64,000 nt of DNA from JBBRHQ01 sp963840235. Lineage in GTDB: Bacteria; Actinomycetota; Thermoleophilia; Solirubrobacterales; 70-9. This document shows positions 1 through 8,529 of the stretch, piece by piece (the first letter of the stretch is position 1; each line of letters opens with the position of its first letter). The translations under genes and the position numbers were made by a program. The notes under the pieces are model-generated. The model had not been told where the DNA came from. It made no database searches and saw nothing but the letters and a program-made list of their open reading frames with translations. The DNA lies in NCBI GenBank assembly GCA_963840235.1, contig CAWIYC010000006.1:122479-186478 (forward strand). The letters are read 5' to 3'.

Positions 1-169
1 GCCCGTTCCGGTGGAGACCTACGACGAGCGCCTGACGACACGAATGGCGCAGGCGAGCCGGCGGGCCGGCGCCGGAGCACCCGAGGATTCGCTGGCGGCG
101 GCGCATCTGCTCGAGGCATACCTGGCGGCATCGCCGGGTTCCGGGGAGGGGGGCGGCGATGGCGCCTGA
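1..169 (+). CDS. ruvX: RuvX/YqgF Holliday-junction resolvase-like protein, C-terminal part
   Basis: Only the last 55 codons are in the window (frame from base 2, stop TGA 167-169). The segment reads VETYDERLTT, then an alanine-rich helix with a DSLAAAHLLEAYL motif. This matches the end of RuvX/YqgF proteins, where the conserved DER(L/F)TT is followed by a helix whose acidic residue belongs to the RNase H-like active site. The family acts in pre-16S rRNA maturation and resembles Holliday-junction resolvases. The gene overlaps mltG by 11 bases; ruvX-mltG-aroE is a common actinobacterial order, which supports the call. The N-terminus lies outside the window. Confidence 0.75.
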   Translation, partial: PVPVETYDERLTTRMAQASRRAGAGAPEDSLAAAHLLEAYLAASPGSGEGGGDGA

Positions 170-1688
170 GGACTGGCTCGAGGAGGATCCCTTCGTCGAT
201 CCCGACGACCCCGCGTCGGTCGAGCGGGCCAGGCGCCGCCGCGAGCGCGAGGAGAAGCGCCAAGCGCGCCGCGGCAAGAGCGCCCCCGAGCCACCCGCCG
301 CCGAGCCGCTTGCACCGAAGCCGCCCGCCCCGTCACCGCAGGCTCCGGCTCCGCCGCAGGAGCCCGCTCCGCCCGCACCCGAACCCCTGCCGCCAACCGA
401 GCAACCCGCGCCGGCTCCCGAGCAGCCCCAGCCGGACACCGAGCAGTCCGCGCCGGAAACGGAGCAACCCGCGCCCGCCCCAGCCGCGCGTCACACCTCC
501 AAGCCGCTGCCGCCGGCCGACGAGGAGGTCGAGGCGGGTTCGGTTCTCGCCGGCGACCCGCTTCCACCCGAGGAGCGGTTCTGGGGGCCGGAGGATTCTC
601 AGGAGGAGCCGGCACGGGCCCCGGCCCGCGGCGGCGGCGCCCGCAGGCTTCTCCGCCACCCCGGCCTGATCGCGCTCGCAGCCGTCGGCGTGCTCCTCGC
701 CGTCTTCGCCTGGGCGCTGTTCCAGCCTTTCCACGGCGACGGCTCCGGCGACCCGTTCACGGTCAGGGTTCCAAAGGGCTCGAGCGTCAGCGAGATCGGC
801 GACCTGCTCGGTGACAAGGGGGTGATCTCGAGCTCGACCCTGTTCCAGATCAGGGTCACGCTCGCCGGCAAGCGCTCCGAGCTCTACCCGGGCAACCACG
901 AGATGCGCAAGGACATGAGCTATGGCTCGGCGATCGACGTGCTCTCGCAGCCGCCGGTGAAGCGGACGGTGAACGTGACCATCCCCGAGGGCCTGAGCCG
1001 GGCCCAGATCGCCCCGATCGCCCGCCAGGACGGCCTCAGTGGCAACTACGTCAAGAGCACCGTTTCCTTCGAGGGGTTCAATCCCGACCGCTACGGCGCC
1101 CAGGGCCGCGCCCGGAACCTCGAGGGATTCCTCTTCCCGGCAACTTACGAGATGCCGCGGAACCCGACCGTGGACGATCTCGTCCAACGCCAGCTCGACG
1201 CCTTCGAGCAGAACATCCAGGGCGTTGACATGAGCTACGCGAAGAAGAAGAACCTGACCGTCTACGACATCCTCATCATCGCCTCGATGATCGAGGACGA
1301 GGCGGTCCCGCGGGACTTCCACGACGTCGCTGCGGTCGTCTACAACCGGCTCCACGACGACATCTCGCTCGGGATCGACGCGACCGTCCGCTTCGCCGTC
1401 GGCAATTACGACAAGCCCCTGACCGCATCCGAGCTGGCCACGGACTCCCCCTACAACACCCGGGTCAATCAGGGCCTGCCACCCGGCCCGATCGGAAACC
1501 CCGGCATCGCCGCGATCAAAGCCGCAGCCAACCCCTCCAGGTCCGACTACCTCTACTACGTGACCAAGCCGGGGAGCTGCAACCGGCTCAGCTTCTCCTC
1601 CACCAACGCCCAGTTCCAGAAGGACGTCGCCGCCTACAACCAGGCGAGGGCGGCTGCCGGCGGCAACTCGCCCACCGACTGCGGATGA
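159..1688 (+). CDS. mltG: Endolytic murein transglycosylase MltG (YceG-like)
   Basis: The 509-residue protein cleaves nascent glycan strands at the inner membrane and so ends peptidoglycan chain elongation. About 165 N-terminal residues are cytoplasmic and very rich in proline, glutamate and alanine. One membrane segment follows (about residues 168-190, IALAAVGVLLAVFAWALF), then the periplasmic LysM-like and YceG catalytic domains. The catalytic glutamate lies in IIASMIEDEA near residue 379, followed by VVYNRL and LGIDATVRF, all YceG signatures. The long disordered N-terminal tail is typical of actinobacterial MltG. The gene overlaps ruvX by 11 bases and aroE by 4, so the three are probably co-transcribed. 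Confidence 0.95.
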   Translation: MAPEDWLEEDPFVDPDDPASVERARRRREREEKRQARRGKSAPEPPAAEPLAPKPPAPSPQAPAPPQEPAPPAPEPLPPTEQPAPAPEQPQPDTEQSAPETEQPAPAPAARHTSKPLPPADEEVEAGSVLAGDPLPPEERFWGPEDSQEEPARAPARGGGARRLLRHPGLIALAAVGVLLAVFAWALFQPFHGDGSGDPFTVRVPKGSSVSEIGDLLGDKGVISSSTLFQIRVTLAGKRSELYPGNHEMRKDMSYGSAIDVLSQPPVKRTVNVTIPEGLSRAQIAPIARQDGLSGNYVKSTVSFEGFNPDRYGAQGRARNLEGFLFPATYEMPRNPTVDDLVQRQLDAFEQNIQGVDMSYAKKKNLTVYDILIIASMIEDEAVPRDFHDVAAVVYNRLHDDISLGIDATVRFAVGNYDKPLTASELATDSPYNTRVNQGLPPGPIGNPGIAAIKAAANPSRSDYLYYVTKPGSCNRLSFSSTNAQFQKDVAAYNQARAAAGGNSPTDCG

Positions 1689-2503
1689 GCGCGACCGGGC
1701 GGACCGGCCTGCGCCGGCTTGCCGTCCTCGGCCATCCGGTCGGCCACAGCCGCTCCCCGGCGATGCACAACGCCGCCTTCGCCGCGCTCGGCCTTGGCGA
1801 GCGTTGGACCTATGAGGCGATCGACCTCGCTCCGGCGGAGTTCGAACAGCGGGTGCCGACGATGGCTGCCGAGGGGTTCGTCGGCGCCAACGTCACCGTT
1901 CCCCACAAGGCGGCCGCGCTGGCGCTCGCCGACGGCTCCTCGGTCGTCGCCCGTGAGGTCGGCGCCGCCAACACGCTCGTGTTCGAGGACGGCGCCATCC
2001 GGGCCGAGAACACCGACGCCGGCGGGCTGATCGCCGCCCTGCCGCGTTCCCCGGGCGGGGCACGGGCGCTCGTCCTCGGCGCCGGAGGCGCAGCGCGCGC
2101 GGTCGTCTGGGCGCTGGTGCGCGAAGGGGCGAAGGTCGAGGTCTGGAACAGGACCGAGTCCCGGGCGCGCGAGCTCTGCGACGCGCTCGGCGGCAGGCCC
2201 GTCCTGAAGCCCGACCCTGGCGCCACCGACCTGATCGTCAACTCCACCGCGGTCGGCCTCCGGGGCGAGGACCCGTTCGCCGACCTGCCGCTGCGCCGGG
2301 ATGCGTTTCATAGCAGCCAGGTGGTCGTGGACATGGTCTACGGCGACGGGCCGGGGGCGCTGCTCGAGGCCGCCGCGGCGGCGGGCGCCGAGACCGTCGA
2401 CGGGATCGAGGTGCTGGTGCGCCAGGGCGCGGCCTCGTTCGAGATCTGGACCGGCCTCGAGCCGCCCATCGAGGTGATGCGGGCGGCGGCGCGCCGAGGC
2501 TGA
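1685..2503 (+). CDS. aroE: Shikimate dehydrogenase (NADP+)
   Basis: A 272-residue AroE that reduces 3-dehydroshikimate to shikimate. The substrate-binding SRSPAMHN motif lies at about residues 22-29 and NVTVPHK at 69-75, with Lys75 as catalytic base. NTDAGG carries the paired aspartate at residue 111. The Rossmann dinucleotide loop GAGGAA is at about 132-137 and NRT (about residue 155) resembles the NADP-selecting motif. The ATG overlaps the mltG stop by four bases (ATGA). The rest of the pathway lies just downstream (aroC, aroKB, aroQ), separated only by an opposite-strand membrane-anchored protein. Confidence 0.95.
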   Translation: MSATGRTGLRRLAVLGHPVGHSRSPAMHNAAFAALGLGERWTYEAIDLAPAEFEQRVPTMAAEGFVGANVTVPHKAAALALADGSSVVAREVGAANTLVFEDGAIRAENTDAGGLIAALPRSPGGARALVLGAGGAARAVVWALVREGAKVEVWNRTESRARELCDALGGRPVLKPDPGATDLIVNSTAVGLRGEDPFADLPLRRDAFHSSQVVVDMVYGDGPGALLEAAAAAGAETVDGIEVLVRQGAASFEIWTGLEPPIEVMRAAARRG

Positions 2504-2515
2504 GACTCGGCTTCC

Positions 2516-2947
2516 TCAGCCCTTCGAGAGGATCGTCCCGACGGCGCGGGCGGCGCCGAAGGCGCGGACCGGGAAGCGTCCGGCCCGATCGACGATCAGG
2601 TCGAAGCGGGCCGGCGCGCTCGGCGTCATCGTCTCGGTCAGGCCAAAGGCCGGGATCGAGATGTCGTCGCCGACCGCTCCGCCGACCTCCAGCAGCAGCC
2701 GTTGCCCGGCCTTCACCTCGACCACCTGCGGCGCCCCGCCGGCGACCGTGATCTGGGCATTGACGAGACCCGCCGGCCCAGCGGTGGGGCTCCGCGGCGG
2801 CGTGGCCGGCCTCCCCGCGCCACCGCCGCCCTTGGCCGGATCGGACCCGCTCCCCGAGCGGTCCGGGGCTGGAACAAGCGCGGCCACCAGGGTCGAGAGC
2901 CCGAGCAGGACCAGCATCACCACGATCAGGCGGCGGGCTGCCATCAA
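2516..2947 (-). CDS. Membrane-anchored cupredoxin-like protein of unknown function
   Basis: A 143-residue protein with an N-terminal hydrophobic segment (about residues 6-25, LIVVMLVLLGLSTLVAALV), a low-complexity Gly/Ser/Pro linker (about 28-60) and a C-terminal beta-rich domain of about 80 residues. The domain pattern VVEVKAGQRLLLEVGG, a hydrophobic stretch, then RFDLIVDRAGRFPVRA resembles the fold of small secreted cupredoxin-like proteins. No His/Cys copper-ligand set is visible, so metal binding is doubtful. It lies convergent to aroE, ending 12 bases after the aroE stop, and divergent from aroC. The function is not recognised. Confidence 0.7.
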   Translation of the reverse strand: MMAARRLIVVMLVLLGLSTLVAALVPAPDRSGSGSDPAKGGGGAGRPATPPRSPTAGPAGLVNAQITVAGGAPQVVEVKAGQRLLLEVGGAVGDDISIPAFGLTETMTPSAPARFDLIVDRAGRFPVRAFGAARAVGTILSKG

Positions 2948-2985
2948 TCGGGCGCGGGGCAGGGATCGGACACGGCGTTCGCCGA

Positions 2986-2991
2986 TAGCCT
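2986..2991 (+). promoter_or_regulatory. TAGCCT -10 box of aroC, probable leaderless start
   Basis: TAGCCT ends ten bases before the aroC ATG. No Shine-Dalgarno sequence lies between. The same hexamer recurs at a similar distance before several other operon-leading genes in this window. Confidence 0.5.
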
Positions 2992-3001
2992 AGGCCGGGA
3001 A

Positions 3002-4165
3002 ATGGCATTCCGCTTCACAACCGCCGGCGAGTCCCACGGGCCCGGGTTGGTCGCGATCGTCGAGGGCATGCCCTCGGGGCTAGCGCTCGACCGCGAGGCG
3101 CTTGACCGCGACATGGCGCGGCGCCAGCTCGGCCACGGCCGCGGCGGGAGGATGAAGATCGAGACCGACTCGGTCGAGATCCGCTCCGGAGTCCGCCACG
3201 GCCGTACCCTCGGCAGCCCGATCGCGGTCCTGGTTGCGAATCGCGACTACGCCAACTGGGAGGAGCGGATGAACCCCTGGCCGGTGGAGGCCGAGGTCGA
3301 GGAGGTGCACCTGCCGCGCCCCGGCCATGCCGACCTGGTCGGCATGCAGAAGTACGGCTTCCGTGACGGGCGCAACGTGCTCGAGCGCGCCAGCGCCCGT
3401 GAGACCGCCGCCCGCGTCGCAGCCGGCTCGATCGCCCGCGGGCTGCTGACGGCGATGGGGGCCTCGGTGCACAGCCACGTGATCCAGGTGGGCTCGGTCG
3501 TCGCCCCCGACCGCGACGACCTCGTCGCAGCCGATTTCGACCACGTCGACGAGGACCCGGTGCGCTGTCTCGACCCCGACACCAGCGCGGCGATGGTCGG
3601 GGAGATCAACCGCCTGCGCAAGGCCAACGAGAGCCTCGGCGGAAGCTTCGAGGTCCGCGCCTTCGGCCTCGTTCCCGGCCTCGGCTCCCACGTTTCCTGG
3701 GAGGACCGCCTCGACGGCCGCCTGGCCGGGGCGGTCGCCTCGATCCAGTCGGTCAAGGGGGTCGCCATCGGCGAGGCCTGGGAGGTTGCCGGGAGGCCGG
3801 GTTCCGAGGCCCATGACGAGATCTTCCACTCCTCCGAGCGGGGCTACTTCCGCGAGACCAACCACGCCGGCGGTCTCGAGGGCGGCATGACCAACGGCGA
3901 GCCGCTCAAGGTGCGGGCCGCGATCAAGCCGATCTCGACCCTGACCAAGCCGCTGCGCTCGGTCGACACCGAGACCAAGGAGCCCGCCGAAGCGCTGCGT
4001 GAGCGCACCGACTCGACCGTGGTCCCGGCGGCCGCGGTCGTCGCCGAGGCGATGGTCTGCCTGACCCTCGCCCGCTGCTACCGGGAGAAGTTCGGTGGCG
4101 ACCACGTCGACGACGCCCTGGCCGCGCTGGAGGCCTACAAGCAGCGCATCGACTGGCGTGGCTGA
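3002..4165 (+). CDS. aroC: Chorismate synthase
   Basis: A 387-residue FMN-dependent enzyme converting EPSP to chorismate. It opens with FRFTTAGESHGPGLVAIVEG, the first AroC signature, and continues with RRQLGHGRGGRM, the SPIAVLVANRDY stretch and the RASARETAARVAAG signature. GGLEGGMTNGEP and the C-terminal RTDSTVVPAA segment complete the family pattern. The reading frame stays open for 100 codons upstream, but homology begins at the ATG at 3002, which lies just behind a TAGCCT -10 box. The stop overlaps the start of aroKB by 8 bases. Confidence 0.96.
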   Translation: MAFRFTTAGESHGPGLVAIVEGMPSGLALDREALDRDMARRQLGHGRGGRMKIETDSVEIRSGVRHGRTLGSPIAVLVANRDYANWEERMNPWPVEAEVEEVHLPRPGHADLVGMQKYGFRDGRNVLERASARETAARVAAGSIARGLLTAMGASVHSHVIQVGSVVAPDRDDLVAADFDHVDEDPVRCLDPDTSAAMVGEINRLRKANESLGGSFEVRAFGLVPGLGSHVSWEDRLDGRLAGAVASIQSVKGVAIGEAWEVAGRPGSEAHDEIFHSSERGYFRETNHAGGLEGGMTNGEPLKVRAAIKPISTLTKPLRSVDTETKEPAEALRERTDSTVVPAAAVVAEAMVCLTLARCYREKFGGDHVDDALAALEAYKQRIDWRG

Positions 4166-5693
4166 GCCGGCCGTCGTCTTCATCGGCTTCATGGGGGCGG
4201 GCAAGTCCACCGCTGCGCGTCTGGCCCGTGAGGCGGGAGTTGACGCACTCGACACCGACGAGTTGCTCGCTGCGGAGCTGGGGATGTCGATCGACGAGTT
4301 CTTCGAGCGCCACGGCGAGGCGGAGTTCCGCCGCCGCGAGGGTGAGTTCGAGAGCGGGCTCCTGGAGCGCGCCGACGGCGGCGTGATCGCGCTCGGCGGG
4401 GGCAGCGTGCTCTCTGAGAGCGTTCGCGACGCGCTCGGGCGCCACATTGTCGTCTGGCTCCAGGTCGACGCGGAGGAGGCGTGGCTACGGGTCGAGGGGG
4501 GTGAGCGTCCGCTTGCCCGGGACCGGGCCCGATTCGAAGACCTGCTGGCGCAGCGGCTACCCCACTACGAGGCGCTAGCGGACACCGTCATCCCCGCGGG
4601 CGGGCCCAGCCGGATCGAGCGCGCGCTGCCACACCTGCTCGCCCTCTCGCGGCTGCCGCCCGGGACGCGGATGCTGTGGGCGGCGAGCGGGGGCGGCGAG
4701 TACCCGGTGTTCGTCGGCGAGGGGCTGCTCGGGACCGGCTGGTGGCCGCTGGAGAGCCGCCGCTTCTGCGTAACCGATCGCACCGTCGGCGAGCTCTACG
4801 CCCGCCTGATCGAGCCTCTCGAGGCGAGGATCGAGGTCGATCCGGGCGAGAGCGCGAAGACGCTGGCCTCGGAGGCGGAGAGGGTGCTCGAGCAGCTGAC
4901 CGAGGCCGGGATGACCCGCGCCGACCACCTGGTCGCGCTCGGCGGCGGCGTCGTCGGCGACCTCGGCGGCTTCTGCGCCCACACCTACCAGCGCGGAGTG
5001 CCGGTGGTGCAGGTCCCGACCACCGTGGTCGCCCAGGTGGACTCGGCCTACGGAGGCAAGACCGGGGTGGATCTGCCCCAGGGGAAGAACTACGTCGGCG
5101 CCTACCATCTGCCGGCGGCCGTGATCGCCGACTGGACGACGATCGCCACGCTCCCGCCTGACGAGCTCGCGGCCGGGTTCGTCGAGGTGCTGAAGACGGG
5201 CCTGCTGGCGGGAGGTGATCTGTGGGAGGGCGTGCGCGCGATCGGGGCGGGCGAACTCGCCGCCCAGTCATGGGTTGCCTTCGCCTGCGCGCGTTATAAG
5301 TGCGAGGTGGTCGCCGCCGACGAGCGCGACGCCGGCCGACGGCAGGTGCTGAACCTCGGCCACACCGTCGGACATGCGATTGAGGCTGCCAGCGGCTATC
5401 GGCGCTACCGCCACGGCGAGGCGATAGGCCTCGGCCTGCTGGCGACGCTGCGGCTCTCCGGGGCGCCCGACCTGCGCCACGAGGTCGCGGCCTGGCTCGG
5501 CCGCCACGGGCTCCCTGCGGGCCTCGACCGCAGCGTCGGCATCGAGCGGGTGCTGGAGGCGATCGGGCGCGACAAGAAGCGGATCTCCGGCGGGGTCCCC
5601 TTCGTCCTCCTCGAGCACCCCGGCCTGCCACGGACGGGGCAGGTCCTCGAGCCGGATAAGGTCGAGGCGGCGGTCGAGGAGCTCTACGAATGA
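4158..5693 (+). CDS. aroKB: Fused shikimate kinase / 3-dehydroquinate synthase
   Basis: A bifunctional 511-residue protein. Residues 1-165 are shikimate kinase: the P-loop GFMGAGKST is at 10-18, DTDELLA binds Mg2+/shikimate, and ALGGGSVL is the third family motif. Residues 170-511 are 3-dehydroquinate synthase: ALGGGVVGDLGGF near residue 258, VPTTVVAQVDSAYGGKTGVD, the KNYVGAYHLP loop, and zinc ligands in EVLKTGLL, LNLGHTVGHA and YRHGEA. Start choice: homology begins at VAEPAVVFIGF, so the GTG at 4158, overlapping the aroC stop by 8 bases, is preferred to an upstream ATG. Fusion links step 2 and step 5 of the same pathway; separate aroK and aroB genes are the commoner arrangement. Confidence 0.95.
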   Translation: MAEPAVVFIGFMGAGKSTAARLAREAGVDALDTDELLAAELGMSIDEFFERHGEAEFRRREGEFESGLLERADGGVIALGGGSVLSESVRDALGRHIVVWLQVDAEEAWLRVEGGERPLARDRARFEDLLAQRLPHYEALADTVIPAGGPSRIERALPHLLALSRLPPGTRMLWAASGGGEYPVFVGEGLLGTGWWPLESRRFCVTDRTVGELYARLIEPLEARIEVDPGESAKTLASEAERVLEQLTEAGMTRADHLVALGGGVVGDLGGFCAHTYQRGVPVVQVPTTVVAQVDSAYGGKTGVDLPQGKNYVGAYHLPAAVIADWTTIATLPPDELAAGFVEVLKTGLLAGGDLWEGVRAIGAGELAAQSWVAFACARYKCEVVAADERDAGRRQVLNLGHTVGHAIEAASGYRRYRHGEAIGLGLLATLRLSGAPDLRHEVAAWLGRHGLPAGLDRSVGIERVLEAIGRDKKRISGGVPFVLLEHPGLPRTGQVLEPDKVEAAVEELYE

Positions 5694-6154
5694 GAACTGC
5701 GCACAACCGGATCGAGGTCCTGCACGGGCCCAACTTCGACGTGCTCGAGCGTCGCGACCCTGAGATCTACGGCGGGCACTCGCTGAACGAGCTCGAGCGG
5801 CGAATCCGCGGCTGGGCGGATGAGCGCGGCCTCAATGCCCGTTGCTTCCAGTCCAATTCCGAGGGCGAGTTCATCGAGCACCTGCACCGGCTCCCGGAGA
5901 TGGCCGACGCGGCGGTCATCAACGCCGGCGCCTGGACGCACTACAGCCGGGCGATCGCCGACGCTCTCGACCTCACCCGGCTGCCCGCGGTCGAGGTCCA
6001 CATCTCCGACGTCGAGTCGCGAGACGACTGGCGGCGGGTCTCGGTCTTCGACGGCCTCGTCCTGGCGAAGATCTCGGGGAAGGGGCTCGACGGATACCGG
6101 GAGGCGCTCGACCTCCTCGCCCGCGAGCTCGGCGCCGGCGTCGGCGCCCAATGA
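5690..6154 (+). CDS. aroQ: Type II 3-dehydroquinate dehydratase, diverged
   Basis: 154 residues, the usual length of type II dehydroquinases, which remove water from 3-dehydroquinate. HGPNFDVLERRDPEIYGG corresponds to the family LNGPNLNLLGxREPxIYG, including the active-site tyrosine. FQSNSEGEFIEHLH, INAGAWTHYSRAI and VEVHISD match the later motifs. Departures are His for the first Asn, Ala for the usual Pro in INPGA, and an altered REP(W/F)R loop (SRDDWRRVS). The residues I can align as catalytic (Tyr, Glu in SEGE, His in EVHIS) are present. It overlaps aroKB by 4 bases and the next gene by 4. Confidence 0.88.
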   Translation: MRTAHNRIEVLHGPNFDVLERRDPEIYGGHSLNELERRIRGWADERGLNARCFQSNSEGEFIEHLHRLPEMADAAVINAGAWTHYSRAIADALDLTRLPAVEVHISDVESRDDWRRVSVFDGLVLAKISGKGLDGYREALDLLARELGAGVGAQ

Positions 6155-7215
6155 GCGTGAGCAGCCGCGGCGACCGTCTTGCTGAGCTGGTCGCCGGCCG
6201 CGAGGTCGATCGCCTGCTGGTCACCAACCTGGTCAACGTCCGCTACCTGACGGGCTTCGGCGGCACCAACGGCGCCTGCCTCTGCGGAGGGGAGGAGCGG
6301 ACCTTCCTCACCGACTTCCGCTACACCGAGCGCGCCGCCGAGGAGGTCGACGGCTGGGAGGTGATCACGGTCAGCGGCGACTGGTTCGCCGGGATTGCCG
6401 AGCGCCTGCCCGGGAAGGCTGGATTCGAGGACGACGACCTGAGCGTGCGATCCCTGCGCCGGCTCCAGGAGGAACTGCCCGAGGGCGGGGAGCTCGTTCC
6501 CTGCGGCGGCGTGGTCGAGCGGCTGCGGCGGGTCAAGGACGAGGACGAGCTGAAGGCGATCGCGAGGGCCGCCGGCCTCGCCGACGAGGTCTATCTCTTC
6601 GCCCTGGAACGGGGGCTGCGCGGGCGCACCGAGGCCGACGTCGCCTCCGCCGCCGTCGCCCGCATGCGCGAGCTCGGCGCCGAGCCCTCGTTTCCGCCGA
6701 TCGTCGCGGCCGGCCCCAACGGGGCCCTGCCACACGCCGAGCCGGGGGGGCGCGAGATCGGTGCCGGGGAGCTGGTCGTCTTCGACATGGGCGCCGAGCT
6801 CGACGGCTACTGCTCGGACTGCACCCGCACCTTCGCCACCGGCGACGTCGGCGAGGCCGCGTCGGAGGTCTACGAGCTGGTGCGCTCCGCCCAGGAGGCG
6901 GCGCTGGAGGCGGTCGAGCCAGGCGCCCAGGGCAGGGCGGTGGACGCGGTCGCCCGCGAGATCATCGACGCCTCCGGCCATGGCGAGCGCTTCGGCCACG
7001 GCCTCGGGCACGGGGTCGGGATGGAGGTTCACGAGGGGCCGCGCCTGGCGACCCGCTCCGAGGACGTGCTCGAGGCGGGCGAGGTGGTAACGGTTGAGCC
7101 AGGGATCTACCTGCCGGGCGAGCTGGGTGTCCGGATCGAGGACCTGGTGACGGTCACAGCCGACGGCTGCCGGAATCTGTCCGGGCTTCCCAAGGACCTC
7201 CAGGTCGTCGACTGA
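6151..7215 (+). CDS. M24-family aminopeptidase (Xaa-Pro peptidase type)
   Basis: A 354-residue metallopeptidase. A creatinase N-terminal domain (about 1-120, with VTNLVNVRYLTGFGG) precedes the pita-bread catalytic domain. The dinuclear metal ligands are visible: two Asp in VVFDMGAELDGYCSDCTRTF (about 210-225), His in GHGLGHGVGMEVHEGP (about 284-298), Glu in TVEPGIYLP and Glu in RIEDLV. The class usually removes N-terminal residues preceding proline; exact specificity is not readable here. The ATG at 6151 overlaps the aroQ stop. In many actinobacteria this gene is followed directly by efp; here efp is displaced by about 7.5 kb. Confidence 0.92.
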   Translation: MSVSSRGDRLAELVAGREVDRLLVTNLVNVRYLTGFGGTNGACLCGGEERTFLTDFRYTERAAEEVDGWEVITVSGDWFAGIAERLPGKAGFEDDDLSVRSLRRLQEELPEGGELVPCGGVVERLRRVKDEDELKAIARAAGLADEVYLFALERGLRGRTEADVASAAVARMRELGAEPSFPPIVAAGPNGALPHAEPGGREIGAGELVVFDMGAELDGYCSDCTRTFATGDVGEAASEVYELVRSAQEAALEAVEPGAQGRAVDAVAREIIDASGHGERFGHGLGHGVGMEVHEGPRLATRSEDVLEAGEVVTVEPGIYLPGELGVRIEDLVTVTADGCRNLSGLPKDLQVVD

Positions 7216-7425
7216 GGGTATCGCCCGCTTCGATTCGCCTCGCCAGCGGAGGAGGGGGCGGCTCAGGGCGGTTCGGAGTAGACTCGAAGGCACCGTCGCG
7301 GCCACGAGGCGTGGTTGGACTGCCTCTCGTCGTCGGTCGAAGGTCCTGCGGGTCGTTGAGATCGCGGTATTTGGACCGCTCTGATCCACCATCTCGGTTG
7401 TTGGTAGCTCAGAAGCTTTAAAGGG

Positions 7426-7471
7426 AATCGCGTCGCGATTGTCCGCAACGCGCAAAAGAAAAGAGAAGAAC
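7426..7471 (+). promoter_or_regulatory. 5' leader with perfect inverted repeat, shared with the next paralogue
   Basis: The 256-base gap after the M24 peptidase holds no gene. Its last part contains AATCGCG-T-CGCGATT (7426-7440), a perfect 7-bp inverted repeat, then a CCGCAACGCGC tract and a purine-rich ribosome site just before the ATG at 7472. A related leader precedes the paralogue at 8530, so it may be a stem-loop or operator controlling both copies. Confidence 0.45.
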
Positions 7472-8221
7472 ATGCGAAAGCGTCTCATAGGAGCCCTAGG
7501 GTTCGTGCTAGTGCTCGTCGTCGGAGTCTCGGGCGTCGCAGTAGCCGCCAACATCCAAAGCTTGCAGGGCACCTTCAAGCCGAGCAAGGTTCCGAAGAAC
7601 AAGCGGGTCGGTGGATCTATCACCGTTCTCTCCGAGACCGGTACGACCGGCTCCGGGACGGGGGCGATCAAGCCGGTGACCAACGCCAGGATCTACTTCG
7701 ACAGTGACCTCGCCTTCTTCACCAAAGGGGTAAAGCAGTGCACCAACAGCTCGCTCGCCAACACAACGACCCAGCAGGCGAAGCAGCAGTGCGGCAAGGC
7801 CCAGGTCGGAACCGGCACCGGCAAGGTCCAGATCGCCGGCGATCCGAACCCCGCCAACACGGTCAGCGCCCAGATCACCGCCTTCAACGGCGCGCCGAAG
7901 AACGGCAAGCCGGTGATACTGCTGCACGCCCGAGTGGACGCGATCGCCTCCACTGTCGTTCTCAACGGGCTGCTCCTGGACACATCGAAGCCATACGGCA
8001 AGGTGCTCTTTGTCAACGTGCCGGTGCTGCCGGCGAGCTCGGCCCTGAACTCGCTCCAGGTGAAGATCCAGAAGAGCTTCAAGTACAAGAACAAGCAGCG
8101 CCACTACGTCTCCGCCCAGTGCTCCCATAGCAACAAGAGGTGGAAGTACAAGGGCTCATACCGCTACGACGGCAATCCGCCGCTGACGGTGTCGCCCACC
8201 CAGGCCTGCCAGGTGAAGTAG
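7472..8221 (+). CDS. Secreted protein of unknown function, tandem paralogue 1
   Basis: A 249-residue exported protein. Residues 1-25 form a signal peptide (RKR, a hydrophobic run, then VAVAA cleavage site), and the mature part starts NIQSLQGTF. The frame opens 11 codons earlier, but the ATG at 7472 follows a purine-rich site and begins a classic signal peptide. The mature domain has spaced cysteines (KQC, QQCGKAQVGTG, SAQCS, QACQ) that could form disulfides, and a KVQIAGDPNPANTVSAQITAFNG block almost identical in the next gene. A factor-independent terminator follows. I recognise no enzymatic motif; it may be a cell-surface or matrix protein. Confidence 0.85.
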   Translation: MRKRLIGALGFVLVLVVGVSGVAVAANIQSLQGTFKPSKVPKNKRVGGSITVLSETGTTGSGTGAIKPVTNARIYFDSDLAFFTKGVKQCTNSSLANTTTQQAKQQCGKAQVGTGTGKVQIAGDPNPANTVSAQITAFNGAPKNGKPVILLHARVDAIASTVVLNGLLLDTSKPYGKVLFVNVPVLPASSALNSLQVKIQKSFKYKNKQRHYVSAQCSHSNKRWKYKGSYRYDGNPPLTVSPTQACQVK

Positions 8222-8243
8222 TACTTGGGATTTCGGCCCGATG

Positions 8244-8274
8244 AGAAGGGGGCGGCCACCGGCCGCCCCCTTCT
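8244..8274 (+). terminator. Strong hairpin terminator after paralogue 1
   Basis: AGAAGGGGGCGGCC and its exact complement form a 14-bp stem with a three-base loop, 22 bases after the stop codon. The same stem sequence recurs after paralogue 2. Confidence 0.85.
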
Positions 8275-8483
8275 GCGTCCGGGGCCGGAAGGCGGGTGGC
8301 CCCGGGTGTATCCATCCGGGGCCTTCGGAGTACCTAATAACAGACCCGGTCATCGTCGCTGACGGTGGTCAACGGGTCGTTTCGAGCCTTTCAAGGAACT
8401 GCAGGGCGTCGATCGGGAAGCGGCCTCAGCCGCCCCCGTCGGCCTGCCCGGATCGTTGGCGGGCCAGGGCACTTTCATCGACC

Positions 8484-8529
8484 ATCGCGTCGCGCTTGCC
8501 GCCGCGCGGGAACAAGGAGAGAAGAGATC
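8484..8529 (+). promoter_or_regulatory. 5' leader of paralogue 2, related to the leader at 7426
   Basis: ATCGCGTCGCGCTTGCC followed by CGCGCGG and AAGGAGAGAAGAG directly precedes the ATG at 8530. It aligns with the leader of the first paralogue, showing that the duplication included upstream sequence. The rest of the 250-base gap shows no gene. Confidence 0.45.

Noticed and set aside
5941..7683. A 580-codon minus-strand open frame
   Set aside because: Antisense to aroQ and the M24 peptidase, and it runs into the leader of a secreted-protein gene; composition is typical of a high-GC shadow frame.
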